Below are positions 7,732 to 17,402 of a DNA stretch of 64,000 nucleotides, piece by piece. How positions within the stretch are numbered: position 1 is the first letter of the stretch; every line of letters starts with the position of its first letter. A program made the translations under genes and the position numbers. Source of the DNA: Candidatus Cloacimonadota bacterium (GTDB lineage Bacteria; Cloacimonadota; Cloacimonadia; Cloacimonadales; Cloacimonadaceae). The stretch spans positions 43,934 to 107,933 of the forward strand of contig JAJBAV010000003.1 of NCBI GenBank assembly GCA_020532085.1, in the 5' to 3' direction. The notes under the pieces were generated by a model. The model was not told the origin of the DNA and made no database searches. It worked only from the letters and a program-made list of their open reading frames with translations.

Positions 7732-8922
7732 ATGATCGAAGTAATAGACCAAAGTTGCGTGGGCTGCGGCGCCTGCGTGAAAGCCTGCGCTTACGACGCC
7801 ATCCGGCTGGAAGGCAAGCTGGCGGTGATCGATATCGATAAATGCACCCTTTGCGGGGCCTGCGTTCAGGCTTGTCCCTTCGACGCCATCGTGATCCGCA
7901 GGCAAGGGGCCGTTCAGACCGACCTGCAGGAACACCAAGGCATCTGGATCTTTGCCGAACAAAAGGACGGGGCCATTGCTCCCGTGGTTTTAGAGCTGCT
8001 GGGCAAAGGCCGCGACCTGGCGGAGCAGATGGAAGCCGAGCTCAGCGCCGTGCTGCTGGGATCTGAGGTTGAGAGCCTGGCTTCGGAGCTGATCGCCTTT
8101 GGGGCCGACCAGGTGATCGTGGTGGATGATCCCGAACTCAAGAATTTCCGTGACAGCCGCCATGCCAAGGCACTCACGGAACTGGCCCTCAAATACAAAC
8201 CCGCCGTGATCCTCGCCGGAGCCACCGTTACCGGCAGGTCCTTCATCCCGCGCGTGGCCATTGATCTGCACACCGGCCTCACCGCCGACTGCACCGGGCT
8301 GGACTACGATCCCGAAACCGGAAACCTGCTGCAGACCAGGCCCGCCTTCGGAGGCAACATCATGGCCACCATCATCACCTCCAACCACCGGCCCCAGATG
8401 GCCACCGTGCGCCACAAGGTGATGAATTCCCTCCCCCGAGATGACAGCCGCTCCGGGATCGTGATCCAGGAACAGGTGGACTTCGATCTGGACGAGGAAG
8501 ACAGTGCCTGGCTGGGTTTTGAACCCGAAGCGGGCACCCTGGTCAACATCACCGAGGCCAACATCATCGTCTCCGGTGGTCGGGGTCTCAAAGACGCCAA
8601 AAATTTCGCCTTGCTGGAAGAACTGGCCGCTGCCCTGGGTGGCGCGGTCGGAGCCTCGCGCGCCGCCGTGGACGCTGAGTGGATCCCCTATTCCCATCAG
8701 GTGGGGCAAACCGGCAAGACGGTGAAACCCACTGTCTATATCGCCTGCGGGATCTCCGGAGCCATCCAGCATCTGGCCGGAATGTCCTCCGCGGATTACA
8801 TCATTGCCATCAACAAGGATCCCGACGCGCCCATCTTCAAAGTGGCGGACCTCGGCATCGTCGGCGACCTCTTTGAAGTGCTTCCCGCACTCACCAAAAA
8901 GGTCAAGGAACTGCGCGGATAG
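7732..8922 (+). CDS. etfA: Electron transfer flavoprotein alpha subunit with N-terminal 2[4Fe-4S] ferredoxin domain
   Basis: A 396-residue fusion. Residues 1-60 are a bacterial ferredoxin with two cluster motifs (C9, C12, C15, C19 and C38, C41, C44, C48). The remainder is EtfA, with the C-terminal FAD-binding half (GGRGLKD, SRAAVD, HQVGQTGKTVKP, SGAIQH, INKDPDAPIF). Such ferredoxin-fused EtfA proteins usually work with EtfB and an acyl-CoA dehydrogenase, in some cases in flavin-based electron bifurcation. Here no etfB or acyl-CoA dehydrogenase is adjacent: the upstream gene is divergent and the downstream gene is queE. The start at 7732 has GAGGAG 7 bases upstream; upstream in-frame codons are noncoding in character. 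Confidence 0.92.
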   Translation: MIEVIDQSCVGCGACVKACAYDAIRLEGKLAVIDIDKCTLCGACVQACPFDAIVIRRQGAVQTDLQEHQGIWIFAEQKDGAIAPVVLELLGKGRDLAEQMEAELSAVLLGSEVESLASELIAFGADQVIVVDDPELKNFRDSRHAKALTELALKYKPAVILAGATVTGRSFIPRVAIDLHTGLTADCTGLDYDPETGNLLQTRPAFGGNIMATIITSNHRPQMATVRHKVMNSLPRDDSRSGIVIQEQVDFDLDEEDSAWLGFEPEAGTLVNITEANIIVSGGRGLKDAKNFALLEELAAALGGAVGASRAAVDAEWIPYSHQVGQTGKTVKPTVYIACGISGAIQHLAGMSSADYIIAINKDPDAPIFKVADLGIVGDLFEVLPALTKKVKELRG

Positions 8923-8945
8923 TTGTTATCTGCCACACCAAAGCC

Positions 8946-9569
8946 GTGAGCCTGTCCGTCTGCGAGATCTTTTACAGCCTGCAGGGCGAATCCAGCTTCG
9001 CGGGCAGGCCCTGCGTTTTCATCCGGCTCAGCGGCTGCAATCTGCGCTGCTCCTACTGCGACACGCGATACGCCTGGGGCCCGGGAACCAAGATGGAGAT
9101 TCCCGAAATCCTGTCTAAGATCCACAGATATCCCACCCGGCTGGTGGAAGTTACCGGCGGCGAACCCCTCTGGCAGGAACAAACTTACGCTCTGCTATCT
9201 GCGCTGTGCGCTGAGGGTTACACCTGCCTGCTGGAAACCAACGGCTCGCTCTGGCTGGAGGAAATGCCGGCTGAAGTGGTCCGCATCATCGACGTCAAGT
9301 GCCCCGGCAGCGGCTGCGGGGATTCCTTTATGAAATGGAACCTGAAACAGCTCAAACCGCGCGATGAACTGAAGTTTGTGCTCACCAGCCCCTGGGATTA
9401 CCGCTTCGCGCTTGATTTCATCAGAGCCAATTCCCTGCAGGACAGAACCATCCACTTCTCGCCAGTCACCTCCGTGCTCAAGCCCGAAACCCTGGCCAAA
9501 TGGATGCTGCGGGATGGCGTGACAGCCAGGTTGCAGTTGCAGTTGCACAGGATACTGGACCTTAAATAG
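8946..9569 (+). CDS. queE: 7-carboxy-7-deazaguanine synthase (radical SAM)
   Basis: A 207-residue enzyme that turns 6-carboxytetrahydropterin into 7-carboxy-7-deazaguanine, in the queuosine/7-deazapurine pathway. The cluster motif is C31-x3-C35-x2-C38 (CNLRCSYCDT), preceded by FYSLQGESSFAGRPCVF and followed by EVTGGEPLWQ, all typical of QueE. The start is a GTG at 8946, chosen because the family N-terminus (SVCEIFYSLQGE) begins there; no strong Shine-Dalgarno sequence is visible. It follows etfA by 23 bases and may be co-transcribed with it. Other queuosine genes are not in the window. Confidence 0.9.
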   Translation: MSLSVCEIFYSLQGESSFAGRPCVFIRLSGCNLRCSYCDTRYAWGPGTKMEIPEILSKIHRYPTRLVEVTGGEPLWQEQTYALLSALCAEGYTCLLETNGSLWLEEMPAEVVRIIDVKCPGSGCGDSFMKWNLKQLKPRDELKFVLTSPWDYRFALDFIRANSLQDRTIHFSPVTSVLKPETLAKWMLRDGVTARLQLQLHRILDLK

Positions 9570-9959
9570 CCAATCATTCTAAGGGGTTGCGTTACTTTGT
9601 CACCCACTTTGGGTGGAAACATCTGGCTCCGGCAGCTTGATTCTGAGCATCCCCAATCCAGTTTCAGGATTGGAAAGCGCAGGCCCCGCCCTGATCACAC
9701 CACCCATTCACTTCCCATTCGCCTCCGCTTCAGTTCCCGCCCACCCAAGGGGAACTGAGGCGGAGGCGGACAAGGGGCGGACGGGAGAGGGCTTAGGGCG
9801 GATCAAGCTGGCAGAATTCTGCTAACTCCAGCCTCCAGAATGAGTTGCGGATAACCCCAGCCAACCGGCCCCTGCAGTCCATGAGGCTACATAAGCTACT
9901 CTTAGATAAAAGCTTACATATGCCTCATGAACTTCAGGGGCATTATCTGGGTTTGGGCC
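9570..9959. other. Convergent intergenic region, 390 bp, hairpin only
   Basis: The region lies between convergent queE and addA. It contains the family-H hairpin at 9721-9767 and GC-rich low-complexity sequence. No convincing gene. Confidence 0.65.
9721..9767. repeat. GC-rich hairpin, family H
   Basis: An 18-bp stem (9721-9738 with 9750-9767, one G-T wobble), beginning GCCTCCGC. Located between convergent genes, so it could terminate both, though no T-run follows. Confidence 0.55.
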
Positions 9960-12900
9960 TCAGATCTTCAGATCCACGAACTCCGTTTCCACCTGGTAGT
10001 TTTGGTCCCGGATCGCGGGCAGGGCCAGCAAAGCCTGTTTGTAGCGCTGCAACTGCCCTTCCTCCCTGCTGTCGCCGGTCTTGTAATCCAGGATCAGGGC
10101 TCGTTTGTGCGTGGTGTCCAGCAAGAGGCGGTCGATACGGTGTTCCCGGCCTTGATGCCAGAGGGTGAATTCGGTGAAAACCTTATCGTAGCCGGAGGGG
10201 AAGATCCGCTCCTGGGGCAGGTTCGAGCGCAGGATCTGGATCCGGGCCTGGATGGGTTCCCGGGTAAGCAGCGAACCAAAGCGGGCCAGACACTGTTTGG
10301 CGGCGTAGTCGTGCTCGGCGGGCAGGTCCAGTTTCACAAAGCTGAGATAGTGGTGAGCCAGGTCACCGAAGAGGTTTTGGCGGTCTTCCAGCCAAATCTT
10401 TTTCCAGTTTTTATGCTCTTCGAGCAGGTTGGGCCGAAGGCCGGCAAAGCGGTCTGTTCGCCTGGACGGCAAAACTCTGGCCAGAGCGGCCACAGTGACG
10501 CCCTCTTGTTTGAGGGTTTTGGTTTCTCCCTCCGCCGGCTGAGGCTGGGATTCCGGCCAAATGTAGGTCCCGTCCTCTGTGGGAACCACGGCTTCAGCCT
10601 GAAAGAATTCCTCCGCCGCGGCAGCCACCAGCACCGGAAGTTTGAGTTTGCCGCTCTTTTTATCCTCCACGTATTTTCCCCAGCCGTCCTTGCCCTCAAA
10701 GGCAAAACAGATGTGCAGAGCGGTCTTGGCCCGGGTGAAAGCCACGTAGAGGTTGTTCATTTCCTCCAGCAGGGCGCGGTTCTCGGTGCTCTCAGCCAAG
10801 GCTTTGTGGCTGGAAGCCTTGATCACATCGGCATAGTGGTAGGTGAGGCCAAAATCACGCAGGTCCTGAAAATCGGCCCCGGTGAAGTCGGCGTAGGCCT
10901 TGAGATGGGCATGATCGTTGCCGCCCCGGCTGCTGAGGTTGTAAAAGAGAAACACGCGGTCGAACTGCAAGCCCTTGGATTTGTGTACAGTTAGCAATTG
11001 CAGGGAGCCTCCGCCCTCCACCGAAACCTGCTTCAGGAAATCCTGGCCGTCGTTGTCGGTGAGATAATCCAGGAAAGCGGGAATGCTGACATCTTTCTGG
11101 GTGGTGGCCAGCTCAAAGTCGCGTACAAGACTGAGGAAGGCATGGATGTTCAGATAATCGCGCTCGAAGGCCTGGGGGTTGGCAGACTCAGCCGCGGCCC
11201 CCTTGCGCAGCGGCAGACAACGGTCTGTGAGCGCCCGGCAGGCTTGGGAGATCGATCCGGACTGCTCCTGGGAGAGTTTGTAAAGCCCAGCCGCGAGGGG
11301 ACAGGCAGAGAAATCCGGCTCAAGCCCGGCTTCCCGGGCTACGCTTAGCTCGTCCGCGACTTTCTTTAGCTCCGTCGCGTTGAGCAGGATGTAGTTCGAG
11401 CGCAGCACCTCCAGAAAATCCAGCCAATCACGCCAGGCCAGCCAGCGCAGCCACGCCAGCAGCGGTGAAACCCAGGCGTGATCAGGCAAAGTGCTGGAAG
11501 GCTGATAGATGCTGCCGATTTCCGCGGCATCCAGCAAGGGCTGGAAGGCGGCCAGCTCTTTGCCCGTGCGGCAGATCAGGGCCATGCTTTCCCGACTGTC
11601 CTTGGGGCTGTGGGGTTTGATGAAATCGCGGACAAAATCGCGGTGGATGCTGCCGAGGCTTTTTCCGGCCTCACTTTTGGAATAGGCAGAGGCGCGAAAT
11701 TCGATCCGGGTTTGGGGATCGAGTTCTTTCATGGCATGCTCGAGCGGCTTGTAATACCAGCTTAACTCAAACTCCCGCAACCGATTGCTGATCAGGGACG
11801 AACTGAAAACACGGTTGACGAAGGAGACCATCAGTTCGCTGCTGCGGTAGGATTTATCCAGGGATTCCAGCCGCAGATCGCTCAGAGCGCCGAAGATGGA
11901 GCGCAAATTGAGCAACAGCTTTCGTTCTCCGCCACGCCAGCCGAAGATGGACTGCTTTTCATCCCCCACCACGATCATGCCGCCAAAATCCTTGGTGCCC
12001 TCACCACTGGTGATCTCCTCGATGATGGGTTTGAGGATGGCGAATTGGATCAGCGAAGTGTCCTGAAATTCGTCGATCAGAATGAAGCGGCTGCGGTGGG
12101 CCAGAAACTGGTAAAATTCGGTGGCGACGGCCTCCTCCTGCATGTCGAATTGAGGCGGGTCAGTGCTGAAGAGCGCTTCCAGGGTGAACCAGGAAATGTC
12201 GTCATAGGTCATGTTCTTGTAGCGGTAGATCAGTTTGTCATATTCCGCCAGAATGGCCGACCAGACCGAGAGGATCTCCTCCTGTTCGGGCAAAAAGTGG
12301 GTGTGCAGCAAGAAATCGGCCAGATGTCCGTAAATTCCGGTTTGCAGTTCCAGGAGGGTCTGTTTCACCTCCGCCAGGCCTTTGCGCTTGAATTTGTTCG
12401 AGTCCGCGATCTTGCCTTCGGGGCAATTCTGAAACAGCCGGAGGTAGCCGTCGGGCCGGTCACAGAGTTTGGCCAGGGCCTCCCGCAACCCGGCAAAGGT
12501 ATCCGGAAAGAGGGGAAACAGCTTGCGGAACTTCTCCACGACGCACTCTTCCGGCGCCAGGTCCGGCCGGCTCTGCTCCATGAGGGAGACCAGAAGTTCC
12601 AGATTTTCCCGGATGGCCGCGCGGTGCTGATCCCGCGCCGCGGGATCGCCTTGCTTGAAAAGCTGCCAGAGAGTTCCCTCCGCCGGAGTTTGCCGCTCTC
12701 CCTTCCTGATCTGGAAATGCAGCCAGCGCTGTTCGATCAGCGATTTGAAGAAGTGCCGGTACTCGTCCAGCGAAGGGCTGATCTTGCGGCTGAGCAGGCT
12801 GTCCAGCTTGGACTTGAATTCCGGCCGCATCAGGTGTTGGAGCAGAAAGGGCAGCCGTTTATCCACTGCCTTGATGTCGATCTCGAAATTTTCGATGCTG

Positions 12901-13322
12901 CGCAGGGGTCGCACGATGTTGCGGAAAACGCTGTTGATATAGGCATCGATGGTCATCACCTGCAGCTGCTTGCGGTCGGAGGATAGGGCGCGCAGAGCAC
13001 GGTTGAGCAGGGCAAGGTCCTGGTCAGTTAGTTCCGGCTTTGCCTTATCCGGCCAGAGGCTGTCCAGCAAACCGCGCCGCTCCCGGGCGATCTTGTCCGT
13101 GGCCGGTTTGTCGTTGCAAAGCAAGGCCAGATGGGCGTTTATTCTTTCACGGATCTCCGCTGTGGCCTTTTTGGTGAAGGTGAGCACAAGGATGTTGTCC
13201 AGGCTGAAATCCTGGTTTTTGCCGTAGAAGCCCAGAATGACGCGGATGTATTCCAGGGCGAGGCGATAGGTTTTGCCCGTGCCGGCGCTGGCGGTGATGA
13301 TCTTGCTGGAAAACTGGCTCAT
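9960..13322 (-). CDS. addA: AddA/RecB-like ATP-dependent helicase-nuclease
   Basis: A 1120-residue UvrD-superfamily helicase. Walker A is at residues 11-18 (ASAGTGKT), LTFTKKATAEIRERI is motif Ia, FILIDEFQDTS is the Walker B region, VVGDEKQSIFGWRGG is motif III, and LLTVHKSKGLQFDRV is a late helicase motif. The C-terminal 60 residues form a PD-(D/E)XK nuclease (HRIDRLLLD, ILDYKTG, QLQRYKQALL). With AddB it would process double-strand DNA ends for RecA loading. Its ATG overlaps the addB stop by 4 bases, so the two are translationally coupled. Confidence 0.9.
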   Translation of the reverse strand: MSQFSSKIITASAGTGKTYRLALEYIRVILGFYGKNQDFSLDNILVLTFTKKATAEIRERINAHLALLCNDKPATDKIARERRGLLDSLWPDKAKPELTDQDLALLNRALRALSSDRKQLQVMTIDAYINSVFRNIVRPLRSIENFEIDIKAVDKRLPFLLQHLMRPEFKSKLDSLLSRKISPSLDEYRHFFKSLIEQRWLHFQIRKGERQTPAEGTLWQLFKQGDPAARDQHRAAIRENLELLVSLMEQSRPDLAPEECVVEKFRKLFPLFPDTFAGLREALAKLCDRPDGYLRLFQNCPEGKIADSNKFKRKGLAEVKQTLLELQTGIYGHLADFLLHTHFLPEQEEILSVWSAILAEYDKLIYRYKNMTYDDISWFTLEALFSTDPPQFDMQEEAVATEFYQFLAHRSRFILIDEFQDTSLIQFAILKPIIEEITSGEGTKDFGGMIVVGDEKQSIFGWRGGERKLLLNLRSIFGALSDLRLESLDKSYRSSELMVSFVNRVFSSSLISNRLREFELSWYYKPLEHAMKELDPQTRIEFRASAYSKSEAGKSLGSIHRDFVRDFIKPHSPKDSRESMALICRTGKELAAFQPLLDAAEIGSIYQPSSTLPDHAWVSPLLAWLRWLAWRDWLDFLEVLRSNYILLNATELKKVADELSVAREAGLEPDFSACPLAAGLYKLSQEQSGSISQACRALTDRCLPLRKGAAAESANPQAFERDYLNIHAFLSLVRDFELATTQKDVSIPAFLDYLTDNDGQDFLKQVSVEGGGSLQLLTVHKSKGLQFDRVFLFYNLSSRGGNDHAHLKAYADFTGADFQDLRDFGLTYHYADVIKASSHKALAESTENRALLEEMNNLYVAFTRAKTALHICFAFEGKDGWGKYVEDKKSGKLKLPVLVAAAAEEFFQAEAVVPTEDGTYIWPESQPQPAEGETKTLKQEGVTVAALARVLPSRRTDRFAGLRPNLLEEHKNWKKIWLEDRQNLFGDLAHHYLSFVKLDLPAEHDYAAKQCLARFGSLLTREPIQARIQILRSNLPQERIFPSGYDKVFTEFTLWHQGREHRIDRLLLDTTHKRALILDYKTGDSREEGQLQRYKQALLALPAIRDQNYQVETEFVDLKI

Positions 13323-16198
13323 GCCTCACCTCCCTTGTCCGCACGGAACAGGTCAGCGCGGGTGACAGCGGCCAGTTTCTCCCGGTCACCGGCTTTTTTG
13401 CCAAGGGTAAATCCCCGATCCAGAACGTCTTTAAAGCTATCCTCCAGTCCTTCCCGCCAGTCCTGGCGGCGCTTGTCAGTGATCTTTTTGCCACCCGTTT
13501 CCTGCCTGAAAACAAGCCAGAACAGGGATTGCAATTCCTTGCCCTGCCAGGCCTCGTCCAGCAGATAGTACAGCCACTCATAGAAGATCAGTTGCCCGTC
13601 GTCGCCATTGCCGGTCTTGAAATCCACGATGTAATTGAGTTCCGGGCATTCTACGCGCAGGTCCGCCTTGCCGTGAATCCAGAGCGAATAGTCCCGGTCC
13701 CCATGGGTCACGCAGACCAGCTTGCGGCCTTCGCTTTCCTCTTTGGTCATGAATTCCTCTTCCGGAATCAGCCGGAAGGAAACTTCTTGCAGCCGGGGTT
13801 TCAGAAACTCGAAGAAAAACTCGCGAATGGATTCCACCAGATTGTCCGAGATGATGCTCACCAGAAACTCGTGGTTGTAGTTTTGCGGGATCTTGTAGAG
13901 GTAGAGTTGGTCAGGGTCGTTCAAGATCCTGCCCAAGGCTTCCGCCAGGCCTTTGGAATCCGTGAAAGCCTTTTCCAGACCGGGCAGGTCGGCCTCCTCC
14001 CTGGCCAGAGGCAGCAGCACAGACGAAAGAAAGGAGTGCATGATGCTGCCAAAGAGTTTGCGCGTGAGGGTTTCCTGCGGACGCAGTTCCAGTTCCGGAA
14101 GCTTGCGCAGATGCTCCAGATACCAGGCGAAGGGGTTTTTTTTGAACCAGGCCAGGCTGTAATAGCTGGTGTGGACGCGCCCGCCCGCCCCAAAATCTTT
14201 CTGGGGAGAACAGGGCAGAGTGAAAAAGTCCCCGTCCGGCTGGTCCAGCCCACAGAAGGCCTTGTCGGCGAGCCCGGGAAGGCTCTCCGCGGGGTCCGGA
14301 GCAGCCTCAAAGCCAGCCAGATAGAGTTTGGATATCCGCGGCGCCAGCTGCACTGTCTGCTCTTCCGGCTTCTCCCTGTTCACCTCCGGCAACGCGCCGT
14401 CCGCCATGGCCTGAACCAGTTCGGTTACAAAGCTGCCCGGCTCGATGTCCTTTTCCTGGTCGCGGTAGCTGAAGATCACGCAACGCCTGCTGGTGAGCAC
14501 GGTGCGCAGAAAATAGTAGCGTTCACGCTCGCGGAGGTCGGGATAGCTTTTCAGGCCCAGACTGGCGCGCTGGTTTTCGTTGAGCAACCAGACCGGGCTT
14601 GGATTTGAAGGGATTTCCCCCTCGGTGGCATGGAAGAAGTAAACGCTGTGGTGCTGCAGGTCGCGCAGATCCAACAGGTTGCTCACCTCCACGCGGGATT
14701 CAGCCTCCAAAGCCTGCTGGAAGCTGAACTTGCCGCTACCCAGGGATTCCAGGAACAGCTGCAGAATGGCCGCGGCCAGGCTCACTCCGCCGCAGCCGAA
14801 GAGCGCTTCCCAGTCGCTTACAATGGCCAGGTTTTCCAGGCTGGCAAAGTTGGAGAGCCGCTCGTAGAAGACATCCAGGATATCGCTGTGCAGCAGTTCC
14901 TCTTCCCGGCACAGGTCCTGGATCCGCAGACCCTCAGGAATGTCGACCAAATCGATGAGGTCTTTGGGCCGGGCGATCCTGCCCAGCTGGCGGAGGAGGG
15001 CAAAGTGTTTGTGCAAAACCACCCTAAGCAGGGGAAAACCCTGCTTGCGGTAAAGTTTGCTCAAAAGCCGCAGCTCGCTGTCCACGTAGAGGATATCCTT
15101 TTGCAGCATGTATCTCAGCTCTTCCAGCAGCGGGGCCTTATCCGCGGCTGAGAGCCCGTGATAGCGCAGAAAACCCTCTTGCGCGCAGGCATCCAGGATG
15201 AGTCGCAGCGGCAGGAAGGATTCTTCCAGCGTGGCCTGCATCGCCTCCAGGTGCCTTTGGAAAACACGCAGCAGCTGAAAGACGTTGCTGCCAACGATGG
15301 ATTCGGAGCGGGGGATGGCAAAGCGGGCAGGATCGAACAAATCACGGTAATGGGCCTGGTTGAAATGGCTGTCCACGATCACCGCATCACCCTCTTCCCC
15401 ACTGGCCTGGGCATGGTTGGCGAGGAAGGCCAGCACCATCTGTTCGGCGTTTTCGCATTCCACGATCTCCAGTTGCCTGAGCTTGTATTCCGCCGCTTCC
15501 AGGCTGGCCAGGTCGATGCGGGGTGGCTCCAGATCACGGTTTTCTTCCGCCGGGGCCTGCGCCAGCACCAGCACCTCGTTGCCGGCATGTTCCAAAGCAT
15601 CCAGCAACGCTTTTTCCAGCCGGCTGTAATAATATTGGTTCACGAAAACCACTTTCCGGCCGGAGAAATGAACCCGGGCGCGGTCGGCCCGGCGAGTGAA
15701 GATGGGATCGCTGCAGGCCAGTTCCTCCAGTTTGCCCTGATACCGGGAGCGGATCTCCAGAACCCGGAGCAGGTAATCCTCCTGCCAGTTCAGCAGCGTC
15801 ATCTGGGCGCGGCCGGGAAGGTCGTGCAGGATCTGGCTGTCCACGTTTTCGTCGCAAAGTTCCTCAAAGAACTGGAAGAAGTGGCCGCCCCACTCCACGA
15901 TGTCGAAATAGCCGTTGATGTGGAAATACTCCCGGTCTTCCTCCAGCAAGGATTGGTAGAGACAGAGCAAGCGCTTGTCGTCACTGATCCGCGGCAGGGA
16001 GGGGAGCAGCAGCGCGGCTTTGAAATCCTCCATCGCCACAAACTCGCAATCCTGCAGGGCCCAGCCTTCCATGAAGCGTTGCCTGGCCCTGGCAGCGGAA
16101 ATGCGGGTGGGAAAGACCAAAATGCTGGCGTCCCTGACCTGGCTCACGGCCGCTGCGGTCAGGTCTTCACTGAAAGAGATATTGATGAGGGCGTGCAA
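13319..16198 (-). CDS. addB: AddB-like helicase/exonuclease subunit
   Basis: A 959-residue partner of AddA. The N-terminal region resembles an inactive SF1 helicase fold: it has FPTRISAARARQRF where a Walker A would precede, but no P-loop. Near the C-terminus is a PD-(D/E)XK nuclease (KADLRVECPELNYIVDFKTG, then QLIFYEWLYYLL). The cysteine set that binds the Fe-S cluster in Bacillus AddB is not visible in the C-terminus, so this is nearer the RexB/cluster-less type. The start is a TTG at 16198 with GGAGG 5 bases upstream. It probably forms a two-gene operon with addA. Confidence 0.83.
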   Translation of the reverse strand: MHALINISFSEDLTAAAVSQVRDASILVFPTRISAARARQRFMEGWALQDCEFVAMEDFKAALLLPSLPRISDDKRLLCLYQSLLEEDREYFHINGYFDIVEWGGHFFQFFEELCDENVDSQILHDLPGRAQMTLLNWQEDYLLRVLEIRSRYQGKLEELACSDPIFTRRADRARVHFSGRKVVFVNQYYYSRLEKALLDALEHAGNEVLVLAQAPAEENRDLEPPRIDLASLEAAEYKLRQLEIVECENAEQMVLAFLANHAQASGEEGDAVIVDSHFNQAHYRDLFDPARFAIPRSESIVGSNVFQLLRVFQRHLEAMQATLEESFLPLRLILDACAQEGFLRYHGLSAADKAPLLEELRYMLQKDILYVDSELRLLSKLYRKQGFPLLRVVLHKHFALLRQLGRIARPKDLIDLVDIPEGLRIQDLCREEELLHSDILDVFYERLSNFASLENLAIVSDWEALFGCGGVSLAAAILQLFLESLGSGKFSFQQALEAESRVEVSNLLDLRDLQHHSVYFFHATEGEIPSNPSPVWLLNENQRASLGLKSYPDLRERERYYFLRTVLTSRRCVIFSYRDQEKDIEPGSFVTELVQAMADGALPEVNREKPEEQTVQLAPRISKLYLAGFEAAPDPAESLPGLADKAFCGLDQPDGDFFTLPCSPQKDFGAGGRVHTSYYSLAWFKKNPFAWYLEHLRKLPELELRPQETLTRKLFGSIMHSFLSSVLLPLAREEADLPGLEKAFTDSKGLAEALGRILNDPDQLYLYKIPQNYNHEFLVSIISDNLVESIREFFFEFLKPRLQEVSFRLIPEEEFMTKEESEGRKLVCVTHGDRDYSLWIHGKADLRVECPELNYIVDFKTGNGDDGQLIFYEWLYYLLDEAWQGKELQSLFWLVFRQETGGKKITDKRRQDWREGLEDSFKDVLDRGFTLGKKAGDREKLAAVTRADLFRADKGGEA

Positions 16199-16247
16199 AG
16201 AAACCTCCCCTATGGCTTTTTTGCACGTTCGGACCAGGCTGGTTTTC

Positions 16248-16253
16248 TGTCAA
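16248..16253 (-). promoter_or_regulatory. Candidate -35 element of the addB-addA operon
   Basis: TTGACAGAAAA on the minus strand, 50 bases before the TTG start of addB. It shares the TTGACAGAAA core with four other promoters in the window. Confidence 0.45.
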
Positions 16254-16398
16254 GCCGAAATCCTCCCAATCTCAATGACGAAGGCTATTGATCCGCCCAG
16301 TTCAACTTCTCTGGCCCTTTTCGCCTCTTATCAAGCCATGGCTGGAACGGAGGCCGGGCAAGCCTGGCAGTTATGGCCCTCTGGTCCCGCCCTCATTC

Positions 16399-16445
16399 GC
16401 CTCCCGCCTAATCACCGCATCTGATGCGGCTATAAGGCGGGAGGC
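16399..16445. repeat. GC-rich hairpin, family H
   Basis: 23-base arms (16399-16421 and 16423-16445, three mismatches) starting GCCTCCCGCCT and ending AGGCGGGAGGC. It fills most of the 297-bp gap between the glycosylase gene and addB and may end the upstream operon. Confidence 0.6.
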
Positions 16446-16495
16446 TTGATATGGACTGATCTGAAAGGGCTTGGAGCCAGCCCGGCTTGGGGCAT

Positions 16496-17167
16496 TCAGG
16501 ATGTTCCAGAGGGACAAACAGCCCTTAAAGGACAGCCAGAGCAAAGCGAGGTCTTTTTACAGAAATCTTTGCACTGGCGGACGATCTGGGCGTGAAAGTC
16601 ATTGTAGAGGGTGACCTCCTGGGGAATGCGGGCACAGATGTAATCCTGCAGCTGGTGATAGTCCAGCCTTTCCACCGCGTGGCCGAGCCGCGACAAAAGC
16701 CTTTTGGTGTAAGCATCCACCACAAAGACCGGCAGCCCGCCGGCATAGAGGAGGATGGAATCAACCGTTTCCGGCCCCAAGCCCTTGAGGGCAAGCAGCC
16801 TGGCGCGCAGGTCCGATAGGTCTTCCGTGAACAAGCGGTCCAGATCGAAGCCGCAGGTTTCTGCCAAAAAATCGGCAAATCCCTTGAGGCGCAAAGCTTT
16901 CTGATTGTAGTAGAGGCTGGGGCGGAGCAGCGGGGCCAGGATCTCCACAGGCGTGGCGTGAACATCCCCGAGCGTGGTGATGCCGCTTTCCGCGAGTGCG
17001 GCCAAAGCCTTGGCCACATTGCCCCAGGCCACGCTTTGGGTGAGGATTGCGCCGATGATGATCTCGTCCCGGGTCTGGCCCGGCCACCATTTTTGGCAGC
17101 CATTGCGATTGAGCAGGAATTGGTATGTTTCCGGCAGGAGGAGAGGCGATTTGCTCGAGCCTGTCAT
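16496..17167 (-). CDS. Endonuclease III-domain DNA glycosylase (MagIII-like)
   Basis: A 223-residue HhH-GPD glycosylase. The helix-hairpin-helix (LKGLGPETVDSILLYAGG, 128-144) is followed by the catalytic aspartate D151. In Nth the HhH contains a lysine that gives AP-lyase activity (GxGRKTA type). Here that position is T/E, so it is probably a monofunctional glycosylase like the 3-methyladenine glycosylase MagIII. Four cysteines near the C-terminus (203, 209, 212, 218) could form a [4Fe-4S] loop. It is the last gene of the run from bamA, 28 bp after thiS; no clear Shine-Dalgarno sequence precedes the ATG. Confidence 0.8.
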   Translation of the reverse strand: MTGSSKSPLLLPETYQFLLNRNGCQKWWPGQTRDEIIIGAILTQSVAWGNVAKALAALAESGITTLGDVHATPVEILAPLLRPSLYYNQKALRLKGFADFLAETCGFDLDRLFTEDLSDLRARLLALKGLGPETVDSILLYAGGLPVFVVDAYTKRLLSRLGHAVERLDYHQLQDYICARIPQEVTLYNDFHAQIVRQCKDFCKKTSLCSGCPLRAVCPSGTS

Positions 17168-17195
17168 GATTTTTGGTGAAGCGACGCGCTCTGGC

Positions 17196-17402
17196 TCAGC
17201 CGCCGCTGATCAGGTGATAGACGCTTACATCCGCCCCGGCAGGCACTTCCGTGGTATCCCAGTCAGCTTTTTTCACCAACTGGCCGTCGATCTTGATCAC
17301 CAGCATCATGAAAGTGTAGTTCATCGCGGTGAGCACGTCGCGCACCGTCATGCCTTCCCGCCAGCTTATCTGATGCCCGTTGACGGTGACGCAGGGCGTC
17401 AT
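17196..17402 (-). CDS. thiS: ThiS-like sulfur-carrier protein
   Basis: 68 residues with a beta-grasp ubiquitin-like pattern and the terminal Gly-Gly (HLISGG) that is adenylated and thiocarboxylated. Its ATG overlaps the thiF stop by 4 bases. The family includes ThiS (thiamine thiazole) and MoaD (molybdopterin). Length and VNGHQ...V..VL fit ThiS, but the neighbour mobB leaves a cofactor role open. Confidence 0.85.
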   Translation of the reverse strand: MTPCVTVNGHQISWREGMTVRDVLTAMNYTFMMLVIKIDGQLVKKADWDTTEVPAGADVSVYHLISGG

